Origin: Cyathus striatus
Taxonomy: Eukaryota > Basidiomycota > Agaricomycetes > Agaricales > Nidulariaceae
Length of the DNA stretch: 64,000 nt
Assembly (NCBI GenBank): GCA_025738555.1
Contig: JAOVFP010000022.1
Span: 1,860,001 to 1,924,000, forward strand
Reading direction: 5' to 3'
Shown here one piece after another: positions 37,849 through 50,230 of the stretch. The notes under the pieces were generated by a model. That model was not told the DNA's origin. It was given only the letters and a program-made list of their open reading frames with translations, and made no database searches. The translations under genes were made by a program, and so were the position numbers. Position 1 is the stretch's first letter; the number at the start of each line of letters is the position of its first letter.

Positions 37849-38501
37849 CTTTGGCTTTCCATGATATTGACATGTTCAACCAGAAACTTACACATCAATC
37901 GCAAAATACTTTATTCTCTTGGTTTAAGGTACTCAATTACTCAATTATGACATGATACAGTACAACTAACTCTGATTGTTTCACAGACATTACATCCTCC
38001 TCCTTGTGACATCATGGATTTATGGCAGAAGGCATTTGAGAAAGCAAAAAGGTCAACTCTGGAAGGACTTGTTGGTTACTCTTACTTCAATTGCAGCTCA
38101 CATTTGTCACGAAAGTCAATAACATCTTGTAAGGCCTTAAGCCTTTACTTTCACTGTAGGTTCTTATCAGATCATTGTAAGGCACAAGCCAGTGTATTGC
38201 AATAGTGCCAAAAGGAATTGTAAGGTGTCGACTGCCATATAAGGCACTGTGTTGTGCCCCATGCAATACAGTGCATTTTGAGGCTCTCATAATCTTAAGA
38301 CTGTCTTTCAATTTCAGTATAATATTATTAAGTTATTCTGAGGCATTGCAGAATTATTGCTAGCTGTAATGTTATTCATTTTGATGTATGCACATTAGTC
38401 CATTGATGAAGGTTAAGGTTTGCTTATCTCGGTTATCATTGGTTCTCATCGACTTACTCTTGTGTTGTCAGCAATACCCATCTTTTACTCTTGCTCAAAC
38501 G

Positions 38502-41500
38502 ATGGCTCGCCAGTCCAGGAAATGATCCAAAGCTACAGACATCATATGTCAATACTGTCATCACTATTTCAAGTCACAAGGAATACATAACCACCTAATG
38601 GTATGTGCACAGTCACACCACTATGCAACCAATGTGGTTGCAAGGGAACATCAATTAGAAGATCTTGATATAAATGTGGATCATACAGTTCCACATACAG
38701 ATGATGTAGATAATTCTGGTGAGAACAATACTATTTATTGTTGTATTTCATTTGCATTGTTGAAGATGATACCAATGAAGGCCTCGAACCAATGCCAATG
38801 GATGTTGATACTGAAATTAATCAAGATAATGAAACTGAGCTACCAATAGTTGACAGTTATTGTTTTTTTTCATTATATTGGCAACATATTACTTACAGAT
38901 TAATTCAGAAGATTTGCAAGAATTTATTGAAATTGAATACCACCCCAGTAGTGGAAAGAGTGCAATTAGAGTTCCAATTGAAGAATATCAAGGGAGTGAG
39001 TCAAGCACAAGTTTTTCAGCTCATATGGCTGAATTATGGAGTGAATCAAAACCATGGCATCCATTCTGCACTGCACAAGATCTTACATTTGCAGAAAAAT
39101 GTACAAGGCTTGACTTTATAAAGGAATCAGAGCCTGCCAATGGTGTTACATTCTCCTCAGCACCTGAGATGAATCGCTTAATTGAATTAGCAGCAGCTTC
39201 TTCAGTAGGGGTATAGGTGTCCTTTATTTAAATGACACACCTTACTGACTACAAATTTCAGTTTGATGCAGTAAAATTTACTGTTCCATACAAAACCGAA
39301 GCATATCAATATGAGGTTCTTCAACGACCAGTATGGGATTGGGTTAAAGAAATTGTTTCCCATCCAGTCATATCTGGATGCTTCACCTGGTATGCAGAGT
39401 GACGATATCATGTAGTTGGGAACAAGAAAATCCATTTCTGGAATGAGCCTTGGACTGGGAATAAGTTCTGGAAACTACAGGTAAGTCAAAAAACTATATT
39501 TTAGAAATGTAACTTGAACATTATACAGAGTGAATTGCCAAAAGAAAGCATCCCACTTTGCCTACTGCTTTGGAGTGACAAGGGAAAAGTATCAGAATTT
39601 GGAGGTCATAAAAGCTACCCAGTTATTGCTAGAATTCTCAACCTTCCATCTGAAATTCGGAATTTGAATGGATTTGCAGGTGCTTGCATTATTGGATGGC
39701 TGCCAATTGTAAGTGTATATTTATTGTTTCATAATTATAATACACTAACTGTGGAATATGAAGGTTAATGATAATGTTGAACATGCTGGAAAACACTCCT
39801 GGGCTAACCATCATCGGTCTGTTTGGCATGTAGCTATGTCACACATACTTGATTCACTGGTTGAGCCTGCCACTACTGGTGACTGGTATGAGTGTGGTGA
39901 CAAGATTGAAAGGCAATTATTCCCATCTGTATTAATATATTCACTTGACTATGAAGAGCAGTATGAAATTACTTCATGCTACATATTTCTTGTGCTGATC
40001 ATATCATCTGATAGAATTATTGCTGTTCTAAATCATGGTGTAAATGGAGAGGCAGCATGCCCTACCTGTGAGGAGAAAACATCCAACTTCTTAACTGCAT
40101 TAGGTGGTGGAAGCCCACGTACAACAAGTGCATATATTGATCTTTGGAACAAGTCTTTAGAGTTAACAGAAGAAGAAAGAGAAAAACTATATAAACCACT
40201 TGGCCTTGTACATCTAAAGGTATAGTAACTCTCTTTTGTTATCATACATTTTAATCAAGTTCCTTAGAATTGCTTTTGGGTTTTTCCACATACAGATATT
40301 TATAGTACAATGTCATATGATGTTCTCCATGTGAATGAGATAGGTGTTTGGAAGTGGCTATGGAACTATATCAAGCAGTACTTTAGTGGAGATCATGCAG
40401 CAGCAGCAAGAATTGAAAATTGGTGAGATCTTATCCAAAAGCAATGAACAAATATTGACTATTTGTAGTATTGAAAATTTGCCACCTTGGAGTGACTTAC
40501 CATCATTTCAACACGTCCTTACTATGGACTTTGCTGATGGAAGTAAATATATTGACCTCCTTCAAGTAAGTAGATTTGCAATACCTCATTTGTACAGTTA
40601 TTAATAATACAATAATAATCTCATAGATTATCTTACATGGTATTGCACCTGAAATAACTCAGGCAAATCAGCTCATAATTCAATGTATCCGATGTTTGGC
40701 AGTCATCAGCAATTATTCACGCTTAAAAATGCATACTGAAGATACAATTGCTGAAGGACATGAAGAAATTTGAATTCTCAGCAAGTTGTTAAAGGTAGAT
40801 AATAATTCTAAATTCCAGTATGACAGTATTTGATTTTAGTTTACATTAGAAAACTACTGAGAAGTATGGATGGTCATGGAATATACCGAAGATTCATGGT
40901 CTTTTTGCTCATTTTTTTGATGACATTGAGGGAAAAGGTGTAACCTCAATATATAACACCAAGTTGAATGAATGGGCTCATGGACCTTTGAAAGATGCAG
41001 CAAAACACTTTAATGACAGACAGGATAGCTTGGGAAGGCAGGTATAAGACCATTAAAAGATCAGAATTGAAAGCATCCATTCACAAATTTTACAGCTTAT
41101 GAAACATGAACATTATCAATCCACCCTTTCAGCTATGAAGGAGAATATGAATAATCTGCTACAAAATAATGAACATCTAAAATCAAAGGTTCAGCATGTT
41201 TTGCTTTGTGGAAAGGGACCAGAGCTTAGCTACAATTCCCTTCCACTGAATATAGCAAGAAATCCAGCATTCTCCAAATTTTCAAACCAACTACATACAT
41301 ATTTAACTCAATTTTATCGAGAGAATGGTATAATTCAAGCACACAGTACAATAACACTTGGTAATAATGGAAAGGTAAGGTGTGCACAATATTTCTGCTG
41401 GACATCAACTTATAACATCATTTAGATTAAACAATTCTTTGAAGTTGATATTGACTATGTTTCTGAAGAAGACTGGAAAGTGTCACGAAGTATATTGCAT

Positions 41501-41839
41501 TGCAAAGAAATTTACCATGGCTCTCCCTGGCATGATTGTGTTATGTTGGTTATTGATGACAAAATTAGTTATGCACAACTGTTGCTTTTATTTGAAGTTA
41601 CAGTCACAGATGATGGGAAGAAGCACTCAATGGCTTTTATTCAAGTGTTCGACTCAGTTGCAAGGCCTGTCTGGAAGGACTGTGCTTTAGGTTTCCAAAG
41701 AGTAAAAGAAGTTGTTGAGATGAAGAACACTATCTTTGTTTCCCTTGAATCAGTTGTACATGGTGTACTCATGGTGAATGCAGAAGTTAAGCATCACTAT
41801 TATGTCAATGATTTAGTTGATAATGACATACTACTTTGA
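38502..41839 (+). pseudogene. Plavaka transposase, inactivated by TGA codons
   Basis: ATG at 38502 gives MARQSRK, then TGA, then SKATDIICQYCHHYFKSQG (a C-x2-C...H zinc-finger start). Later exons carry YHPSSGKSAIRVPIEEYQGS, VPYKTEAYQYEVLQRPVWDW, LPLCLLLWSDK-like text (SIPLCLLLWSDKGKVSEFGG), SYPVIARILNLPSEIRN, VWHVAMSHILDSLVEPA, HGVNGEAACPTCEEK and HGPLKDAAKHFNDRQ, the typical Plavaka order. The last exon ends NDLVDNDILL with stop at 41837-41839. In-frame TGA codons at 38523, 39400 and 40771 inactivate it; at 38523 and 40771 CGA would restore plausible arginines. Introns are about 50-70 bp. Confidence 0.85.
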
Positions 41840-41857
41840 CTATGTAGATACACCTAA

Positions 41858-43671
41858 TTAGACTTCATTTCCAATACAATCCATCAATTCATTGTAACTT
41901 GTGTCATCCGTTCTCATACCAGTACCCTGCTCATCATTCTGACTAGGGAATATTATGTTATTGTACTGCTGAAAAACTTCTTGAATACTTGGTTTATCGT
42001 AAAATTTGTATAACATTAATTTGTATGCCTTGAAGTCTTCAGCATATGTGATGCCTGATTCCCCTACTGGGACAAACTCTGGATCTCCAGATAGACCAAA
42101 TCATGCCTATAGTACATGTATTAGCAGATATTATAGAATACATAAATGAATAACCTACCAATATAGCAACGAATGCAATAAATCCTGGAGTAATGCATGT
42201 TAATCCCCAGTGTTTGGCAACGGTGTTCACATTATAGGCTTTCCCTTCCTTCCGAGCTCGGAGAGCGCTGTGACCATGGAGTAGACATAGTCCTAGCTGA
42301 AATAAAATAAGACATCAGTCAATTTAAAGAAAAGGAAAATAATTACATATGTTAAGTAATACATCTGAAGTGAAGACATGTTTGTCTTTTGTGTTCCATT
42401 TCGGAAAGAAAACAGGTGGCAGCAAATTGTACTTTCGTGCCTCCAAGTCGAAGTCAATGAGCGTATCTCTATCTGGTCCATTGTTGACAAGTAGTGGTAG
42501 TACTTCTCGAACATGTTCTGCTGCATTTGAATGCTGCTGTTGCATCCCATGATCAAACTAAATATCCTCATTAATATCGATCCGCTTAAATAACATTAAA
42601 AAGTCTCTCACCTTCACAATGAAGTGATCAGCCATTGAACCAACCATGGCATTGTGCAAACATTCGGGTACAACTGCCCACAGGTCACGTCGAATTCCTT
42701 CCAACTGTACCTCGGGGCTACTATACCTCTCAGCTGAATTCCAATCGGTATCATCAAGGTCTGGATCTGGGTGAATGACAGCCAACTGCATTGCACCGCA
42801 CATCCATACTTCATACATACTTGTAAAGTGTCAACCAGATTTAGCTATTGAATTGTCATCGGGGTGTGTAGCTGTCAGAAGTAACAAATAGAAAAGAGGG
42901 TGATAGAGGAGAATAGAGGATAATGAAGAGCAAAGAGAGTGATAGTGGAGCAAAGACTCAGACACAAACACAGACACAGACACAAGATGAGGAGGAAACT
43001 TGTTAACAACTACCAAGTTACAGAGTGTTTATATACTGAGTAAGTCTACCAAAGTCCAACCAAAGTCCTGTAACTAAGGTAACTGACAGCTGTCAATCTG
43101 TCAATCACATATCTGTCAATCAAGGATCTGTCAATCACAGAACTGTCAAGTATGACAGGTGACAAGTGACAGCTGTCAAAGAAGCTGTGCAACCCAGAAT
43201 ATCTAACAGTAGCCGTGCACTGAAGCCAATGACAAGTGCCAGATTTGGCAGCTTTGAGTATCGCTTTCTCTTTATTGACTTTCTTTAGTTCATTGTATAG
43301 CTTGGAGACTTTGAGCTGAGCACCCCGAAGCCCCTGTATAAGATGTAGTTAAGCAAAGTAATTGAACACATCTAGTAAAGGAGTACCTTTCGTAAATCTT
43401 TCTTACTTGCATCTGGACCGAGTATAACAATCTCCAGGTGCGTAGGCAGACATTCCTCTTCAACATCTTCATCATCGAGTATTCCATCCTCCCTATCCGA
43501 ACCACTCTCGGATGGAGAAGAAATAGCGCGGTTATGTTTATGAAGCATGAGAAACAACTGTGAATAGACAACGAGTGAATTAATCTGAGGTGTAACAATT
43601 GGAATACATACCTTTAAATAGGAAGTTATAACACCGCTTCAAGCTGGTCTTCTAAGTGATTGTGATTCCAT
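41858..43671 (-). pseudogene. DUF6698-like gene accompanying the Plavaka transposase
   Basis: Minus-strand multi-exon gene convergent with the transposase. It starts MESQSLRRPA at 43671, with a TGA at 43639-43641 where CGA would read arginine, and continues HKHNRAISSPSESGSDREDG. A coiled-coil-like QLKVSKLYNELKKVNKEKA follows near 43315-43260. Further exons read RYSSPEVQLEGIRRDLWAVV, MVGSMADHFIVK, LLPPVFFPKWNTKDKHVFTS, LGLCLLHGHSALRARKEGK, VAKHWGLTCITPGFIAFVA and GESGITYAEDFKAYKLMLYK. The LLHGHSALRA...HWGLTxITPxxIAF...F...YxxF pattern fits fungal DUF6698 proteins as I remember them. A simple-repeat segment at 42840-43190 sits in an intron or insertion. Confidence 0.6.
43083..43185. repeat. TGTCAATC short tandem/inverted repeat cluster
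   Basis: CTGTCAATC or close variants occur about six times within 100 bp, spaced irregularly, with inverted TGACAG copies following. It lies inside the Plavaka element, in the DUF6698-like gene's probable intron. Confidence 0.7.
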
Positions 43672-44924
43672 GATATCGCATTGAAATAGGCTGGAATAAA
43701 TCTAGAACATGTCAATTTGTGTATAAAGTCCTTGATGGAGGTGCAAACAGATGAGGACGTACTAGGCTACATGTTTCAACTTTCCACTATGGCCGGAATA
43801 CAAACAGTCAATGAATTTAGACCATACACTGACAGGTGTCAGACTATACAATGCACATCGCATTTGATTTCAGGCCGGTAAAGTTTAAACCAGTTCAGTA
43901 CAGGATGCGATAGCATTTGGAACATATGACTGCATCAGCATAGCTGAGACAACTAGACTCTGGCCTTGGAATGTAGGACAAAAGTCTAGAGAGACCCTTG
44001 ATGCACACATGAGGTCCATACACACACTAGCCATCCGCTTCGGCTGTCGAGAACATGCAAGTTCCGGCTCCTGCTGACTAACGACCTCATCCAAAAGGTA
44101 TAAAGTGATGAGGATTCTTCATGCTTTGGGGCCTCAGAACAACTTGTCAGTGACATGCTAGATGCGTGGTGACTGTGAGAGGTAGCCAGGTAGGTGATCC
44201 ATTCTGAATGTCATACTGTATTGCTGATGGACTTGTGGTTGAAACATTGATAGAGTACCGTAACATTTTGCTGGAATAGGGGGGTTAGAACACTAGAGGA
44301 TGTGGTGCTGTACATTGTTCTCGTTGTTGGTTGATATGACTAGGCAAGTGTTGTTGCCGCCAATCTGAGGCCTGCAGGTTTGTCTGTACTTTCGTTGCTA
44401 CGTATTCAATGTAAATAGAAGTAAATAAACTATTAATATCATTTGAATTTGAATTCACGCCTATTATTAAGTATTAGCCTCTGGTAGTAATACTGTATTT
44501 GATTGAGCAGACTAGATTTAGAATATTAATGGGGTTACAAGTTAAGTGAGATCCATGTGTACTAGAGCCCAGTTCGTCGATTCCTGACAAGGCATTTTGA
44601 GACAATGTAGTCATAAAAATGATTGCATGGTAAGGAATTCTTACAATGCGCAAGCAGTGGCCCTATAAACTAGATATAGAACATCGTGAACCTATAGTGC
44701 ATTATAGTATGTCATAGAGTGCCTTACAGCTCGTTGTAGGACCACACGAGATTAGCTGCAAGGCATTGCAAGGCCCTCAGCCAAGCCTTATAAGAGCCTT
44801 AAGGTTTCATCCTCGATTTAATGTCACTTAATATAATCGATGCCTTAAAGCATTAGAATGCGTTGAAATGCTTTGTGTGGCAAACTAAGTTTTCGTGACA
44901 TTGTGAAACATGCTCATTACAGCT

Positions 44925-45167
44925 GTAGAGCAAGTAATTTAGCTGCATAGCAAAACGTGTTTCATTTGGTTTTCATTTTCACACATAGTCCACATGTAGT
45001 TCTACTTATTATTAAGTACGAGTACCTACATTCTTTTAATTCAAGTTTGCTTTCCCCGCTTTCGCTTTCTCTCGCAAACCCACTAGGATCCTGGAGGGAT
45101 AGATGGACGTCTTCCCACTCGCATTTTCTTTGTCTGAAGATACTGCTAAGCAAGTATCTTCTTCCAC
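44925..45167. mobile_element. 243-bp insertion with 6-bp duplication
   Basis: Separates ATTACAGCT from CACTCATGC, which are contiguous in the paralogous NACHT 3 end. The direct repeat ACAGCT flanks it (44919-44924, 45168-45173). No coding sequence, no clear inverted repeat. Confidence 0.6.
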
Positions 45168-45449
45168 ACAGCTCACTCATGCGGCTGGAAGTTCATAGTG
45201 TAGTTGCTAGAATTATACCTGGTGTTAATGCCGTTTTCTGTTCAGGAGGATGTAAGGCCCCGAAAGAAAGCAAGTATACATCGTCATTATATGTTTTATG
45301 GTGGAGAAAGAACATGAACATTTACTGGAATTCTTTGATTATTTTCGCCAATTTTCGACCTATTCAAGACCTTTTATTCAACCTTTGCATACATGTATTC
45401 AGAAGGTATTACAACTATGCATGTATAGATTATAATTAAACTACTCGTA

Positions 45450-45545
45450 AGCACTCCCGAATTTACCACCAAGCGAGTCTGAGATAACTATGTGTGCATC
45501 GCCCTTCTCGAAATCCACCCACCCATCCGTGTCCCTAATAAATGA
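45450..45545. repeat. module 3' block, shared with 30260-30365 and (inverted) 54790-54890
   Basis: Contains GTAAGCACTCC, CAAGCGAGTCT, GCCCTTCTCGAAATCCACCC and CCGTGTCCC, found in the same order at all three sites. It marks the end of the duplicated NACHT module. Confidence 0.7.
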
Positions 45546-45782
45546 CAGCATGTCTGAGAGCAGTGTTGCATATACTGATCATATTGACGTGATGATACTC
45601 GCCTTAAACAAAGAAAAGGAAGAGCTGGTGTAAAGTGCATACATGAATTACTTGGTTGACACACTACAAACATGCAAGAATATAACAGAATAATAGTACA
45701 ACATAAAATTATCCCAATAAATATCCTACAATAATATCACCACTGACCAAAATCTCATAAAATAATCCATACTAACTCAACC

Positions 45783-48180
45783 CTACGACTCCACAATTTC
45801 ACTCTCTACAAGCGTATCATCCATAGCCTCAACCGCATGCCCCCCTCCCCGCTCATGTCCATTGAGTCCATTCACCACTGTCCCTGGCTTATCCACTTCC
45901 CCCTCCTCCCCCTCCCTCACTTCCTCAACACCCTTCGCAAACAAAGCCCACCCCTCCCCAACAAGCACCAAATCTATCCTCAAATACCGTTCCTCAACAC
46001 CCCCTTCCACTTCTTCCTCTCCACGGACGTATCCTGCGACCCACCAACAAACACACTCACACTCCCCGCTAGCGATCTCAACTTCTCAAACCCAGGATAC
46101 ACATGGAGATTCTCGAACACCGTGTCTCCAGTGGACTCGTAAAGTGTACATAGACCAGTGAGCAATTCGTCGATATGTCGCGTGTTGTATTTGTCATGTT
46201 GGCATAGGAGAGGGATGTACAAGGACATTTCGTCGCATAGCTGGAATGCATAGTCAAGCATTGTCGATTGCATCGAGGAAGCGGAGCTGAGCAAGCAGGG
46301 ATGCTTGAGCAGCCATACAAGGACCTTCCACACAAGCTGCAAAAGCTTCCAATTCTCCCTCAATCGTTCATGTAAAGGTTTCATCCGCTCCCCACTAGAA
46401 TCAATAACAACCCGCTGCCCTGTTATCCTGGCACCCACATCAAGCTCCCCCTCGTACCCCTCACATCCACAAGAATCATAATCATAATCTGCAGCATCGT
46501 CTCATCCGGCACACTGAACTCAAAGAACTCAAACATCTTCAACATGTATCCCCCCTCCGAAAGACTATTAATATCTGTGTCGCCCTCCACATGTCTCAAA
46601 GGACGGTCAAAGAACCCCTTCACATCGTCCCCTGCATTCCGTATGCGGACAAACATCTCAAGGTAGTGGTTCCGCATGTCCGGGCGCAGGATCGAGTCGC
46701 TGTTCAGATGCCATATGGCAAGGAGGGACAGGATGTCCTTATGCAGCGGATCGGATTCCGCGTGAGGGAGGGAAGTATGCGGGCCTTTATTCCGCCTGTG
46801 GAAATGGAGCAACCAGTCCAGGCTATCCATCTCCCTGCTTGTTGATGATTCAACTTTCTCATCCCCAGGCGTGCGGGACAGAACACGGAGAGCATCAACA
46901 GCAACACTCACGTCCAAATCCAACAAACACGGATGGATTGCATACGTCGTGTCCACACCCAATGGTAACTTCCGACTAACCCACTGCAGCCCGCGAATCG
47001 TATCATATGCACTGAGATGCTGCTCATCCTTAGATTCAGACTCGGGATCAGATTCATCTCGCGTATATCGCCAGTAGAGGTCAAACCCCTCCCACGAGGG
47101 GATCTTCCACATTTTGTCTTCGTACCGCCACCAGAAGAGGTACCATTTCTTCATGTTCGTCATTGTGTCTTGAATATCGGTGAGAATGGTGAGCTGGCGG
47201 TGGGGCCGAGGGCGTGGGGTTTCAGAGGAAGAGGAAGATGAGGAGGATGAGGAAGAAGATGTGGTTGAGCTGGAAGAACTGGATGGAGGAGATGGCGGAA
47301 CCCAGCGTTTTAGTAGACGCTCGAGGATGCGCACACCTAGAACCTAGAGGGATTATGCGTGCGCTGAGGAGCCACGTGAGAGTTGATATGAGATGGAAGA
47401 ATGCCCATGATTGTAGAGACTTGTAAGGACACTGCGGAACGCGCAGTTTCTTATTCAGTGGAATCAGGAACTGCAGCATAGGCATGATGGTTGTCAATGC
47501 AATAAATACCAACATCAACGCGAGAAAGGCTCCAGCTACACCTGCTACCTCTCTGTTGATATTCCAGAGGAGGATTAAGAGGCCCACGAAGAAGAGTACG
47601 AGGGCAGTTTGTAGAAGTAATGGAAAGGCGTAGAGGATTTTTTGAACATGCCAGCTTTTTAGTCCTTCATGCAGCATCTGCCGCAGTGCTAGAGCTTCCT
47701 TTGGTGCAAGATTCGATCTGCGCTCGTACTCGTGCAATCACTGTATAACGAGGATTCCTATCATATCTGTTGTTATGCTCAGAACGAGACTGAGGAACCA
47801 GACGATGTTGACATGCACTTGCTACTCTGTAGGATGGAACGCCGGAAGCACGAAGGGGGCTTGTAATGTTGTGTTTGTGCCGGCTGATAGTTGGGCGGAG
47901 AGGTGCAGGAGGGCGAGGTAGGATAAGTCTTGTGAGTCTGGTTGGAGCCATTGATAGGACTCGACGGCAAAAGCGGTGATTACCGCCGAGAAAAGACCAG
48001 AATGCAGGTAGTGAGTGTAAGGTTGGGGGAAATTAGGATGTGACACACCAAGATGGGAAGATTCATGATTTCTTTGGTCCATCCTCGACATAACGCCCTA
48101 TCGTACCAGTTCACCAGCTCGTGACAATCCTTTCACGGGCCTTTCTTCCGCTCGAGAGGAAACTTGAGCTTTTCACCCGA
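45783..48180 (-). pseudogene. DUF6535 membrane protein, copy D, near full length
   Basis: The most complete simple DUF6535 copy. The N-terminal KLKFPLERKKGP is followed by an in-frame TGA replacing the usual W, then KDCHELVNWYDRALCRGW, an intron, and AVITAFAVESYQWLQPDSQD. A further TGA replaces W in QWLxEYER near 47738. Membrane segments LLLQTALVLFFVGLLILLW and LALMLVFIALTTIMP follow. A poly-serine linker (47220-47300) leads to the soluble half with WKIPSWEGFDLYWRYTRDES, YDTIRGLQWVSRKLPL, SDSILRPDMRNHYLEMFVRI and HVYPGFEKLRSLAGS. The C-terminus RYLRIDLVLVGEGWALFAKG ends in VESEIVES, stop 45783-45785. A frame change near 46470 is shared with copy A. Confidence 0.8.
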
Positions 48181-49894
48181 CCTCCACGTACTCTGCGTGT
48201 CCTAACCAACGAGCGTCAATACACGTACGAAGATGAAATCGAGTCGCACGTTTTCTGATTCGCTATTTTCACGTTTAGGTGTCTTCACATTGATATCCGG
48301 AGAAAGTGGGCCAAATGCACCGGAAAACGATAGAGGATTGCCCAGCAATGCTTCTCTGCTCTGTGTGCTGGCTGAGGGGGGGGAGAAGAAGTCATATCGA
48401 TTGGACGCCTAACCTAGAAGCTCTAAGCTGTTTTGTACTTCCTCCTTAGTATTCTTGTCTGGCGGGGGAAATGGTGGTGTGGGATAAAGTGACCCAAACG
48501 CTGGAAAAGCTATTTAAGTTTTGGCGTCGTGGCAAGGCATCTGCTTCAAAGTTCATGAATCTCCAGGGATTGGCAAGTCGTGTCGTAAGAGATCAGATGG
48601 GAGCATTGTGATCAGCGGCGCCCATAAAGTATTTGGCGTCAATCTAAGAAGATAGATCGGGCGAGTTGTCCAAGATATTATAAGTAGTGGAAATTGCTGC
48701 AGTTAATAACGATGAAGAAAGGTTGAGCGTTGAAAGAGCTTCTTGCAACTGGCCTGCAGTTGCGCCTATGGACGCAATCCTAGTGTTTATCAAGGGTGTG
48801 TGAACCAAATAAGTTGTCAGAACGGTTTTCCAAATCCCCACGACAATTGTTCGTCTCCCCCACTATGACACCACGTGATATTACCAAATGTGGGAATATT
48901 TTTGCACGGTGCTCCTCCCCGTCCTATGTTACAGTATACAGCTTAGCTTTAAACACAATGAAGTTGCTGAGCGGTAAAATAGACCACATAAAACAAAGTA
49001 TTGATGAGGGCTTGAGTTCGAAATAAGCTATGTGTATTTTTTCCCGCAAGTTTATTATTATTATGTAATCAACTGATGCGCGCATCGACGCGCTGTTCGC
49101 GTTTGCTCTCCCCCTCTCACTTGTCCCTTCCTGCTGATTCCCTCGAATGCCGACATCCCCATATCGCTCCGAACACTGCTATTACTCAACAGGACTCAAG
49201 ATCATCAGTATCCTGCTCTACCAAGTCCCAATGAATGCTGCAAAACAGTTTACTGAAGGTCGTGTTTGTGTCTACTCAAGTTTTATCCTTTATATTTTCT
49301 GTCTATTCATTGGTATGTTCTCTGTTTCATACTTTACCATTTTCTTCCATAAATCTATGATTTAAACACCATTAATTTCCATTTTATCAACCATCCCTCA
49401 TTAAGTAGACTCCTTATACTAATTTTCCTTAAAAATCATGTGCCTACACACTTGCAATGAAGTGAAATTAGTCCCCCCTTTTCTTGACAACTTAGAATAC
49501 CCAAGGTTGAACGGATGTTCACCGACTCGCTAAATTATTTCTTTGTTTAGGCATCAACTCACCATTTACCTCTACAATGGACAACTCAGGGACAGGTCCA
49601 CCACAGAAATGTGGCAAATCATGGTGTAAACGAACTGAAGGGTTATCATCTAAATTCAAGAATTGCTCATACTACTGTGAAGTTGACAGAAAGAACAAGG
49701 AAAATGGACATGCCCGGGAAAAGGAAAAGCAGAACCTATCAAACACAAACGGCCCGCTGAACAACAAAAATAACTCACACTATCTATTTTTAAGTCAGAC
49801 AAACTTCTACTAAAAGTACTATAAGTAGACATTATCGCAATACAATTTATATACCTGTAATGTATGTATTTATGTATGGTCATTGTGCAGTACT
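48181..49894. other. region without a supported gene
   Basis: Short open frames only. A minus-strand stretch (48841-48644, MGIWKTVLTTYLVHTP) and its continuation to about 48400 look weakly coding. CTCCCCCACTATGACACCAC near 48857 recurs inverted near 52950, with one extra dinucleotide. TTATTATTATG runs lie near 49052. Confidence 0.35.
49577..49813 (+). other. small Cys-containing open frame
   Basis: A 78-codon frame with KCGKSWCKRTEG, SKFKNCSYYCEVDRKNKENG and HAREKEKQ. The CxxxxC...CxxxC spacing and basic tail recall small fungal zinc-binding N-terminal domains, but I cannot name it. Splicing from an upstream exon near 49141-49330 is possible. It ends just before the LTR element. Confidence 0.3.
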
Positions 49895-50089
49895 TGTTAG
49901 AATCTGGGTGTTCGTGTTGAGGCACAGCCGCATAGTTACATAATATAGTTATGTAATCGTTCTCTGTATGTACGCGCGTCGTAGTTTCTGTGCAATTCAC
50001 AGCTTTGTCTGTCACTATTGTCGGTCAGCGTTTTCAATCCGGTCTTCCTCCACAGTCAGCTCTTCAACTCTCCCCTTCTATTCTTGACA
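49895..50089 (+). repeat. 5' LTR (195 bp)
   Basis: Begins TGTTAGAATCTGGG and ends CTATTCTTGACA. It differs from the 3' LTR at 11 positions, all transitions at CpG-derived sites. A primer-binding-like GTTATGGGCCCC starts two bases after it. Confidence 0.9.
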
Positions 50090-50230
50090 GGTTATGGGCC
50101 CCGCCTGTGCTTAAATTCTACACCACTCAACCTGCCAACAAACTTTCAATCTCTTACCTTCCTCTTCTGATCTTTTGATCCCACACACCCTTCCTTCTTT
50201 CTTTGCCTCCCACCACTGTCAACCACCACC

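Larger units (their letters stand above)
38105..44900. mobile_element. Plavaka-type DNA transposon, complete ends
   Basis: Inserted into the last exon of NACHT 2. The ends are inverted repeats TGTCACGAAA / TTTCGTGACA with a 2-bp TT duplication; removing the element restores the paralogous Cys-rich end of NACHT. Subterminal TAAGGC motifs occur in several copies at both ends (left 38132-38245, right about 44715-44850), as in CACTA-like elements. It contains a plus-strand Plavaka transposase gene and a convergent DUF6698-like gene. Confidence 0.8.
33692..45200 (+). pseudogene. NACHT NTPase pseudogene 2, interrupted by four insertions
   Basis: Homologous to NACHT 1 and 3 along its length: MSFNGASNFSMNQ at 33692, GLQWLSQYMA, P-loop GPPGSGKSCIA, and AIVIDGLD up to 34380. 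It resumes at 35652 (ECDD...AILKLLAKAVRYEGF) and continues to 37478, 37849-38104 (MDLWQKAFEKAKRSTLEG), 44901-44924 and 45168-45200. In-frame TGA codons lie at 33920, 34088 and 34340 (CGA-type decay), with further TGA codons near 34164 and 35966 not of that type, and frameshifts near 35795 and 36065. The insertions are a 1,267-bp element, a 370-bp solo LTR, the 6.8 kb Plavaka element and a 243-bp element, each with a recognisable target site. Confidence 0.9.

Noticed and set aside
38097..44908. 8-bp target duplication around the Plavaka element (ACATTTGT / ACATTGTG)
   Set aside because: The two flanks do not match as 8-mers; comparison with the uninserted paralogue supports only a 2-bp TT duplication.
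44957..45439. 160-codon plus-strand open frame
   Set aside because: It spans the 243-bp insertion, the NACHT 2 tail and its 3' flank, so it is not a single inherited coding unit.
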